Below are positions 5,921-11,863 of a DNA stretch of 11,863 bases, piece after piece. The notes beneath the pieces were generated by a model, which saw only the letters and a list, made by a program, of their open reading frames with translations, searched no databases and was not told the origin of the DNA. A program made the translations under genes and the position numbers. This DNA is from Dehalococcoidia bacterium (lineage in GTDB: Bacteria; Chloroflexota; Dehalococcoidia; Dehalococcoidales; RBG-16-60-22): positions 1 through 11,863 of the forward strand of contig SOKS01000060.1 of assembly GCA_004375725.1 (NCBI GenBank). Reading direction: 5' to 3'. The stretch's first letter is position 1, and each line of letters begins with the position of its first letter.

Positions 5921-8487
5921 TTCCCCTCAATCTGAAAATGCGCAACTTCATGTGCTACCGTGATAACGTGCCGCCGCTTTCCTTTGAAGGCATTCATACC
6001 GCCTGCCTCGCCGGCGACAACGGCAACGGCAAATCAGCGCTCATTGACGCCATGACCTGGGCGCTCTGGGGAAGGGCCAGGGCCAGGAGCGATGACGACC
6101 TGATTCACACCGGAGATAGGGAGATGGAGGTGGAGTTCGACTTCGCCGTCGGGGGGCAGCCGTACCGCATTATCCGCAAGCGCGCCCGGCCCAAGCGCTC
6201 CAGCGGTGCTGGCCAGTCGGTACTTGAATTCCAGATGGCCACCGACGGCGGTTTCAAGTCCATCAGCGGCAACAGCATCGCCCAGACGCAGCAGAAAATC
6301 ACCAGCACACTGCACATGGACTATGACACTTTCATCAACAGCGCATTTTTACGCCAGGGCCATGCCGATGAATTCACCACCAAGCGCCCTACCGAACGCA
6401 AGGAGGTGCTGGCCAGTATACTGGGGCTTGCCTACTACGACCAACTCGAGGACAAAGCCAGAGAGCTTGCCCGGCAGCAGGAATTTGAGAAAGCACAGAT
6501 GGAAAACACGCTGCGGGACATCAGCGATGAGCTGGCCCTTAAGCCTGACTATGAGGCAGAGCTGGAGAAGGCGCAGCACGTTCTTGCCCAGATTGAAGAG
6601 GTAGCCAGAGAAAAAGAAGGCAAGCTCAATGAGCTGCGCCAGCAAAGAGATACGCTGGAAAACAAGAAAGTACAGCTCGACCAGCTGGAAACGGCCACCC
6701 GCGACCGGCAGAGAAGCCTGGAACTCCTGGAAGCGCAGGTCAGTCAGCTTCAATCACGCATCAATGAGTATGAGACGCTCATTGCCCGGCGCGACACGAT
6801 AGAGTCGGGCTACAAACAGTATAACGAGGCTAAAAAACGTTTTGATGAGCTCGACCAGAAGTTCCGCCATTCCGTGAATCTGGAAAAGCAGAAGGCCCAA
6901 CTGGAAAGCAGGATAAAAGAAGCCAGCCAGAACCTGCTCACGGGACATGCCCTCGTACAGGAACGGGTCAAAGACCTGGAAACCAAGATAGCTGAATTCG
7001 CCCGGAAACAGGGACAGATTCAGCAGTTGCAGGCCCGGATGGGCAGCCTGACAGAGAACGAGGAAGCGCTGGGCCAGAAGAAAAAGCTGGGCCAGGAATT
7101 ACAGGCGGCGGTCAACTATCTGGAATCCAGCATAAGCCAGCTGGAACAGGAGCTGAAAGAACTGGGGGAGAAACTCGACCTTCTGGCCACGCAGACGGCA
7201 GCCAGATGTCCGCTCTGCGAGACGGAACTTGGCGCCGAGGGTCTTAAACTCATTGCCGCGAAATATACCGCCGAGAAAAAGGGCAAAGCTGATTTACTGA
7301 CGTCGAATCGAGTTGAAATTGACCACAAAAGAAGCGAACTTGAGTCACTGAATCATGAAGTCGCCCTTCTGGAGACACGGCTGAACCAGGAGAAAGTTAA
7401 CCTGCAGAGCCAGGCCAGTCTGCTCAATAAAGAGGCTAATGAAGCTGCCGACGCCAGGAAACAACTGACTGCGGAGAGAGAGCGATTATCCGAAATAGAA
7501 GGGCAACTGGCGAAAAAGGACTTTGCCAGCCGGGAGCTGGAGATACTGGGAGAAGTTGAACAGCAGCTGGCCACATTAAACTATGACTCTGGACAGCACG
7601 AACAGCTGAGGCAGCAACTGCAGGCGCTGGAACAATATGAAAGCCCGATGCGCAAGCTGGAAGAAGCAGACCGGCTCATCGACCAGGAGAAAGAATCAAT
7701 GTCGCAGGCGGATACGCATGCCCGGGAATTGCGAACCAGCGTGGAGTCTGATGACCGGAAAAGAGAGGCGTTAGCCAGAGAGCTTGAAGTCCTGCCCCGC
7801 TTTATCGCTGAGATAACTGACGCCGAAAACGAATACCGAGAGCTGGAACAGCAGCAAAAGCAGGCGCAGGAAACGCTGTGGAACGTTAAAGCCAAACTGC
7901 AGCATTGTGACGAACTGGAGAAGAGGCAAAGAGAGAAGGAAAAAGCACTGGCTCAATCGGCAAGAGAGGAGAGCATCTATAAGGAACTGACCAGAGCCTT
8001 TGGCAAGAGCGGCATACAGGCCCTGCTCATTGAAATGGCGCTTCCGGATATCGAAGTTGAGGCCAACCGGCTCCTCGGGCGGATGACGGATAACCGGATG
8101 CACGTTAAATTTGAGACGCAGCGGGAGACCAAAAAGGGCGATGTCGTGGAAACCCTTGATATCACCATTTCTGACGAACTGGGTACTAGAAATTATGAAA
8201 TGTTCAGCGGCGGCGAGGCTTTTCGTATCAACTTTGCCATCCGCATCGCACTGTCCAGACTATTGGCCAGACGGGCCGGGGCACCTTTACCCACGCTGAT
8301 TATCGATGAAGGTTTTGGCACACAGGACAGCACCGGCATTGAGAAACTGAAAGAAGCGATCAATTCCATTCAGGATGACTTTGAAAGAATACTGGTCATT
8401 ACCCATATTGAGGAACTGAGGGACGCCTTCCCCACCCGCATTGACGTGGTTAAAACGGACGAAGGCTCAACGCTATCGATCAATTAG
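5917..8487 (+). CDS. sbcC: SbcC/Rad50-type DNA double-strand-break repair ATPase
   Basis: This SMC-like ATPase normally pairs with the nuclease SbcD/Mre11 to tether and process DNA ends and cleave hairpins. From the GTG it has 856 residues, close to archaeal Rad50 and shorter than E. coli SbcC (1,048). The N-terminal lobe carries the Walker A motif GDNGNGKS (33-40). Two long coiled-coil arms, rich in E, Q, K and L, surround the zinc hook CPLC (C431 and C434). The C-terminal lobe carries the ABC signature FSGGEAFRIN (from 763), Walker B LIIDEGFGTQD (D797-E798) and an H-loop region VITHIEEL. It has its own promoter, is divergent from ffh and convergent with the HD gene. No sbcD is present on either side in this window, which is unusual because the two genes are commonly adjacent. 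It could equally be named rad50. Confidence 0.92.
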   Translation: MIPLNLKMRNFMCYRDNVPPLSFEGIHTACLAGDNGNGKSALIDAMTWALWGRARARSDDDLIHTGDREMEVEFDFAVGGQPYRIIRKRARPKRSSGAGQSVLEFQMATDGGFKSISGNSIAQTQQKITSTLHMDYDTFINSAFLRQGHADEFTTKRPTERKEVLASILGLAYYDQLEDKARELARQQEFEKAQMENTLRDISDELALKPDYEAELEKAQHVLAQIEEVAREKEGKLNELRQQRDTLENKKVQLDQLETATRDRQRSLELLEAQVSQLQSRINEYETLIARRDTIESGYKQYNEAKKRFDELDQKFRHSVNLEKQKAQLESRIKEASQNLLTGHALVQERVKDLETKIAEFARKQGQIQQLQARMGSLTENEEALGQKKKLGQELQAAVNYLESSISQLEQELKELGEKLDLLATQTAARCPLCETELGAEGLKLIAAKYTAEKKGKADLLTSNRVEIDHKRSELESLNHEVALLETRLNQEKVNLQSQASLLNKEANEAADARKQLTAERERLSEIEGQLAKKDFASRELEILGEVEQQLATLNYDSGQHEQLRQQLQALEQYESPMRKLEEADRLIDQEKESMSQADTHARELRTSVESDDRKREALARELEVLPRFIAEITDAENEYRELEQQQKQAQETLWNVKAKLQHCDELEKRQREKEKALAQSAREESIYKELTRAFGKSGIQALLIEMALPDIEVEANRLLGRMTDNRMHVKFETQRETKKGDVVETLDITISDELGTRNYEMFSGGEAFRINFAIRIALSRLLARRAGAPLPTLIIDEGFGTQDSTGIEKLKEAINSIQDDFERILVITHIEELRDAFPTRIDVVKTDEGSTLSIN

Positions 8488-8490
8488 CCG

Positions 8491-9042
8491 CTACATACCC
8501 AGTTGCGCGGCAATTCCTTTCATTGCCTTCAGACCCAGGCCGATAAATTCATCGAGTTCCAGTCCGATATCTACGCAGCGCGTAATCTGCTCCCGGTTGG
8601 CTCCGGCGGCAAAGCTCTTCTCCTTGAATCTCTTTTTTATCGAGCTCACCCCCAGCTCGGCCAGCTTCTTATCGGGACAAACCAGCGCCGCGGCCACAAT
8701 CAGACCGGTGAGCGGGTCGGTGCAGAACAGCGCTTTATCAAGCTTTGTCTCCAGCGTTATACCGTGCCGCTCGTTGTGGGCCAGAATAGCGTGGGCTATA
8801 GCCTCGCCAGCGCCCAGTTCTCTTGCCAGGTCAGCACCGAGCCGGCTGTGACTGCTCATGTCGCCGTCGGTCAGCTCCACATCAATATCATGTAGCAAAC
8901 CGGTAAGACCCCACTCCGCCACATCCTCGCCAAAACGCCTGGCCAGTGCCCGCATAATCGCCTCAGTCGCCAGCATATGCTTGATCAGGTTCTTGTTCTC
9001 CACATTGTCCCTGATCGAGTCAAGCGCTTCTTCCCGGTCCAT
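8491..9042 (-). CDS. Small HD-domain phosphohydrolase of unknown substrate
   Basis: The 183-residue protein has the metal-binding pattern of the HD superfamily: H22 (KHMLATEAIM), H51-D52 (GLLHDIDVE), further histidines at 65, 84, 89 and 93 (SHSRLGAD, HAILAHNERHG), and D109 (CTDPLTGL). It is mostly helical, soluble, and has no signal peptide or fused domain. Stand-alone proteins of this kind are usually annotated as HDIG-domain hydrolases; the substrate (nucleotide, cyclic dinucleotide or other phosphoester) cannot be told. The ATG at 9042 is supported by GGGAGGG (9058-9052) about nine bases upstream. It ends three bases from the sbcC stop on the opposite strand. It lies downstream of uvrA on the same strand with a 160-base gap holding its own likely promoter, so co-transcription with uvrA is possible but not required. 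Confidence 0.88.
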   Translation of the reverse strand: MDREEALDSIRDNVENKNLIKHMLATEAIMRALARRFGEDVAEWGLTGLLHDIDVELTDGDMSSHSRLGADLARELGAGEAIAHAILAHNERHGITLETKLDKALFCTDPLTGLIVAAALVCPDKKLAELGVSSIKKRFKEKSFAAGANREQITRCVDIGLELDEFIGLGLKAMKGIAAQLGM

Positions 9043-9051
9043 ACGTTACTT

Positions 9052-9058
9052 CCCTCCC
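9052..9058 (-). promoter_or_regulatory. Ribosome binding site of the HD-domain gene
   Basis: On the minus strand GGGAGGG lies nine bases before the ATG at 9042-9040. It is a strong Shine-Dalgarno match and fixes this start. It is also inside the last codons of the tiny upstream frame that ends at 9046. Confidence 0.6.
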
Positions 9059-9065
9059 GTACTTA

Positions 9066-9095
9066 ATAATACTAATACGGAACCCAATTTAGCAA
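9066..9095 (-). promoter_or_regulatory. Predicted promoter of the HD-domain gene
   Basis: On the minus strand TTGCTA (9095-9090) and TATTAT (9071-9066) are separated by 18 bases, a reasonable primary-sigma promoter. Transcription would begin near 9059-9060, just ahead of the ribosome site, giving a leader of under 20 bases. The AT-rich context makes chance matches likely, so the call is tentative. Confidence 0.35.
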
Positions 9096-9111
9096 CACTA
9101 ATATGGCAACC
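9070..9111. repeat. Imperfect direct repeat ACTAATAYGG(C)AACC
   Basis: Two copies are seen on the plus strand: TACTAATACGGAACC at 9070-9084 and CACTAATATGGCAACC at 9096-9111. They differ at the first base, at one C/T position and by one inserted C. Their starts are 26 bases apart. One copy falls in the spacer of the predicted HD-gene promoter and the other just upstream of its -35 box, as expected for paired regulator sites. It could also be a chance or decayed duplication. Confidence 0.4.
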
Positions 9112-9113
9112 GG

Positions 9114-9200
9114 TCATCTATTTTTGTTGTTCAGGAGTGGCTTCACGGTCGAAATCAGTAGCAGACCAATGGCGCTTAATATTAGAAGTAGTATAAAAAG
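9114..9200 (-). other. Open hydrophobic frame after uvrA (membrane-helix-like, no start codon)
   Basis: Right after the uvrA stop, the minus-strand frame beginning at 9200 reads LFILLLILSAIGLLLI followed by a polar, basic tail ending NNKNR and a TGA at 9116-9114. It looks like one transmembrane helix. The frame stays open back into the uvrA 3' end, but no ATG, GTG or TTG was found within about 40 codons upstream of the hydrophobic run. It could be a remnant of a small membrane protein or an accident of AT-rich sequence, which readily encodes L, I and F. Confidence 0.12.
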
Positions 9201-9202
9201 GT

Positions 9203-11863
9203 TTAACCGGTCAGAGCCGGCGCAACGTCTTTGGGCAGCACTCTGCCCAGATATTGTCCGGTTGCCGAGCTCTTCACCTGTGTTATCTCCTCCGGAGTTC
9301 CGGTGGCAACCACATAGCCCCCCAGCTCTCCGGCGCCGGGGCCAAGGTCGATGATATAATCAGCATTCTTGATTACGTCCAGATGGTGCTCGATAACCAC
9401 CACCGTATTACCAGCCTCCACGAGCCGCTGCAGCACTATCAGCAGTGCCGCCACGTCTTCAAAGGAGAGCCCGGTAGTCGGTTCATCCAAAATGTAAAGC
9501 GTTCTTCCGGTAGCGCGACGTGACAACTCGGTGGCCAGTTTCACGCGCTGTGCTTCACCTCCGGAAAGCGTTGGCGCCGGCTGGCCGAGGTGAATATACC
9601 CCAACCCAACGTCACGCAACGTCTGAAGCTTGTTTCTCACCTTGGGGAAATTGGTGAAGAAAGCGAGCGCCTTTTCCACCGTCATATCAAGGACTTCGGC
9701 GATATTCTTATCCTTGAACCGTATTTCCAGCGCCTCCCGGTTATAGCGCTGGCCCTGGCACACCTCGCAGGGGACGGTGACATCGGGCAGGAATTGCATC
9801 TCAATCTGGATAAACCCCTCCCCGCGGCAGGCCTCGCAGCGTCCACCTTTCACGTTGAAAGAGAAACGACCTAGCGCATAGCCCCTCATCCGGGCCTCGG
9901 GAACGGTGGCAAAAAACTCGCGAATTGGCGTAAATATGCCGGTGTAGGTAGCCGGATTGCTCCGCGGCGTGCGACCAATCGGCGACTGGTCAATATTGAC
10001 CACCTTATCGACATGCTCCATACCGATGATTTCGTCACATTCGCCGGCTCTCTCCCTCGACCGGTAAAAAACCTGTGCCAGCTTCCGGTACAGAATTCCA
10101 TCAATTAAGGTGCTCTTACCGCTGCCGGAGACGCCGGTGACACAGACAAACTTGCCCAGCGGGATACGGACCTCAATATCCTTCAGATTATTCTGCCTTG
10201 CCCCCCGCACCACGATTTCACCACCATTTCCGGGACGTCGCCTGCTGGGCACCGGAATCTGCCTGGTACCGCTGAGGTACTGGCCGGTGATTGATTCCTG
10301 GCTGGCCATAATATCAGCCAGCGTGCCCGTGGCCACAATCTTCCCGCCGTGCTCCCCCGCCCCCGGCCCCATATCAATGATGTGGTCAGCCGCACGCATC
10401 ATGGCCTCATCGTGCTCAACAATCAGTATCGTGTTGCCCAGGTCCCGCAACCGTTTCAGCGTGTTTATCAGCCGGGCATCATCGGCCGGGTGTAGCCCCA
10501 CGGTGGGCTCATCACAGATGTAGAGCACACCCATCAGTCCGCTGCCAATCTGCGTGGCCAGCCGTATCCGCTGCGCCTCACCGCCGCTCAAGGTCGCCGA
10601 GGCGCGATCAATGGTCAGGTATTCAAGACCCACGTCTTTCAGGAAGCCGAGTCGCGACTGAATCTCCTTGAGTATCTCCCGGGCAATCAGCTTTTCTCTC
10701 TCACTGAGCACCTTATCGCCAATTTCGGATACCCACTCCAGCTCGTGCACCACCGACATTTCGCCGACATCCATAATATTCCGGCCGCCAATGGTCACCG
10801 CTAGCGACTCCGGCTTCAGCCGCTTGCCCTGACAAACAGGACATGGTGTAGAGACCATGTAGCGTTCAATATCCGCCCGTGAGTTCTCCGACTCGGTGTC
10901 ACGGTAGAGGCGCCCCATTCTGGGAATCACGCCCTCAAAGCCGGTGAAATACTCTCTGACCCGTCCGAAACGACTCCGATGTCGGTGCCATTCCCCCTCT
11001 TCACCATAAAGCAACAGGTTCAGTTGTTTTTCCGTGAGGTTCTTGATCGGGGTGTTCAGTGAAAAATCGTAATTTCTCGCCAGAGAATCGAGCTGATAGA
11101 AATACCATGACTGAAACTGCCAGGGGCGTATTGCCCTCTCAGCGATGGATAGCTCTCGGTTGGGGATGACCAGCTCGGGGTCGATTTCAAGTTTGACGCC
11201 AAGGCCGGAACATTCGGGGCAGGCACCGTGCGGACTGTTGAAGCTGAAGGCACGGGGTGTTATCTCACCCAGGCTGATACTGTCGTAGACACAGGCAAAA
11301 TGCTCGGAGAAGAGCAGCTCCTCACCGTCAATGATGGAAACAAGCACCACCCCCGCGCCGAGCTTGAGGGCTGTCTCCACCGAATCCGCACTCCTCTGCC
11401 TTTCGCCCTGCCCGACGACCAGACGGTCGACCACCGCCTCAATCGAGTGTTTTTTATTCTTATCCAGCTGGAATTCTTCGGAAAGGTCATGAATCTCACC
11501 GTCAATCCTTACCCGGACATAGCCCGCCTTGCGCAGGTCCATAAAAACCTGCTGGTACTCCCCCTTGCGGTCGCGGATGAGCGGCGCCATAATCATGATG
11601 CGGCTGCCCTCGGGGAGGTTGTGGACCGCATCCACAATCTGCTGCACCGTCTGGGTGGTGATTTCCCGACCGCACTTGGGGCAGTGGGGATGACCAACCC
11701 TGGCGAAGAGCAGCCTCAGGTAATCGTAAACTTCGGTCACCGTGCCCACGGTGGAACGCGGGTTTTTACTCGGTCCTTTCTGGTCGATGGAAATGGCCGG
11801 GCTCAGACCCTCAATGTAGTCGACATCAGGTTTTTCCATCCGGCCCAGAAACTGGCGGGCATA
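9203..11863 (-). CDS. uvrA: Excinuclease ABC subunit UvrA (N-terminus outside window)
   Basis: UvrA is the damage-sensing ATPase of nucleotide excision repair, which loads UvrB on damaged DNA. The visible 886 residues start in the conserved YARQFLGRMEKPDVDYIEG segment, so the frame runs off the right edge and roughly 45-55 residues, including the first Walker A, are missing. Visible features in order: zinc ligands CPKC near 61-64, the UvrB- and DNA-binding insertion, CPEC and CPVC motifs, the first signature LSGGEAQRIRLATQ (about 425) and Walker B LYICDEPTVGLH, the second Walker A GVSGSGKSTLIDG (about 575), the zinc-finger motif CEACRGEG to CEVC (about 670-710), the second signature LSGGEAQRVKLATE (about 765) and Walker B LYILDEPTTGLS (about 790). 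The ATG at 11839 is an internal methionine, not the start. In the second D-loop region a serine replaces the usual histidine of TTGLH. Confidence 0.97.
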   Translation of the reverse strand, partial: YARQFLGRMEKPDVDYIEGLSPAISIDQKGPSKNPRSTVGTVTEVYDYLRLLFARVGHPHCPKCGREITTQTVQQIVDAVHNLPEGSRIMIMAPLIRDRKGEYQQVFMDLRKAGYVRVRIDGEIHDLSEEFQLDKNKKHSIEAVVDRLVVGQGERQRSADSVETALKLGAGVVLVSIIDGEELLFSEHFACVYDSISLGEITPRAFSFNSPHGACPECSGLGVKLEIDPELVIPNRELSIAERAIRPWQFQSWYFYQLDSLARNYDFSLNTPIKNLTEKQLNLLLYGEEGEWHRHRSRFGRVREYFTGFEGVIPRMGRLYRDTESENSRADIERYMVSTPCPVCQGKRLKPESLAVTIGGRNIMDVGEMSVVHELEWVSEIGDKVLSEREKLIAREILKEIQSRLGFLKDVGLEYLTIDRASATLSGGEAQRIRLATQIGSGLMGVLYICDEPTVGLHPADDARLINTLKRLRDLGNTILIVEHDEAMMRAADHIIDMGPGAGEHGGKIVATGTLADIMASQESITGQYLSGTRQIPVPSRRRPGNGGEIVVRGARQNNLKDIEVRIPLGKFVCVTGVSGSGKSTLIDGILYRKLAQVFYRSRERAGECDEIIGMEHVDKVVNIDQSPIGRTPRSNPATYTGIFTPIREFFATVPEARMRGYALGRFSFNVKGGRCEACRGEGFIQIEMQFLPDVTVPCEVCQGQRYNREALEIRFKDKNIAEVLDMTVEKALAFFTNFPKVRNKLQTLRDVGLGYIHLGQPAPTLSGGEAQRVKLATELSRRATGRTLYILDEPTTGLSFEDVAALLIVLQRLVEAGNTVVVIEHHLDVIKNADYIIDLGPGAGELGGYVVATGTPEEITQVKSSATGQYLGRVLPKDVAPALTG

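Larger units (their letters stand above)
9046..9117 (-). other. Possible 23-codon frame just upstream of the HD gene
   Basis: An ATG at 9117-9115 opens a 23-codon frame starting MTGCHISVAKL and ending TAA at 9048-9046, three bases before the HD-gene ATG. Its ATG overlaps the TGA of a hydrophobic frame behind it (ATGA). No ribosome site stands out before it. It overlaps the predicted HD-gene promoter and the direct repeat, so it may simply be regulatory DNA that happens to be open. Confidence 0.12.

Noticed and set aside
8501..8515. Small hairpin AGTTGC/GCAATT after the sbcC stop as a terminator
   Set aside because: It has only about six pairs including one wobble, a 3-base loop and a poor T-tract (CCTTT).
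8441..8851. Plus-strand frame opposite the HD-domain gene
   Set aside because: It is serine-, alanine- and proline-rich shadow coding, while the minus strand carries the conserved HD ligands.
9191..9210. Run of five T after the uvrA stop as an intrinsic terminator
   Set aside because: The sequence before it forms only a 3-4 bp stem, too weak to call.
11837..11839. ATG at 11839 as the start of uvrA
   Set aside because: The eight codons before it to the window edge read YARQFLGR, the conserved UvrA sequence, so the gene continues outside.

Overview
The window reads as ordinary bacterial chromosome: six closely packed housekeeping or information-processing genes and one small HD-domain gene, with almost no non-coding space. 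Base composition looks moderate (mid-50s % GC by eye) and even across the genes. I saw no insertion sequence, phage gene, CRISPR array, tRNA or rRNA. The gene set, the dgt-dnaG-rpoD order and the style of the RpoD and UvrA proteins suggest Chloroflexota, probably the Dehalococcoidia side. That assignment is an inference from family resemblance and was not tested by a search.

Layout. Bases 60-4441 (+) are an apparent operon: dgt (HD-type dNTP triphosphohydrolase), dnaG (primase) and rpoD (housekeeping sigma factor). It resembles the macromolecular synthesis operon, with dgt where rpsU sits in enterobacteria. Bases 4442-5773 (-) are ffh, the SRP GTPase, convergent with rpoD with no base between the two stop codons. 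Bases 5774-5916 are a divergent promoter region serving ffh (-) and an SbcC/Rad50-type ATPase gene (+, 5917-8487). Bases 8491-9042 (-) are a small HD-domain hydrolase, convergent with sbcC three bases away. Bases 9043-9202 are a 160-base AT-rich gap holding a likely promoter, an imperfect direct repeat and two tiny frames of doubtful reality. Bases 9203-11863 (-) are uvrA, cut at its N-terminus by the window edge.

How they fit together. DnaG and RpoD serve replication and transcription initiation, and Dgt may tune dNTP pools. UvrA (nucleotide excision repair) and SbcC (processing of DNA ends and hairpins) are repair proteins, and Ffh carries nascent membrane proteins to the membrane. No clearly new multi-gene system is visible. 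The points worth a second look are small: a mini-frame that fills the dgt-dnaG gap, a hairpin in the 3' end of ffh directly behind rpoD, a probable leaderless ffh mRNA, an SbcC with no SbcD next to it, and the repeat in front of the HD gene.
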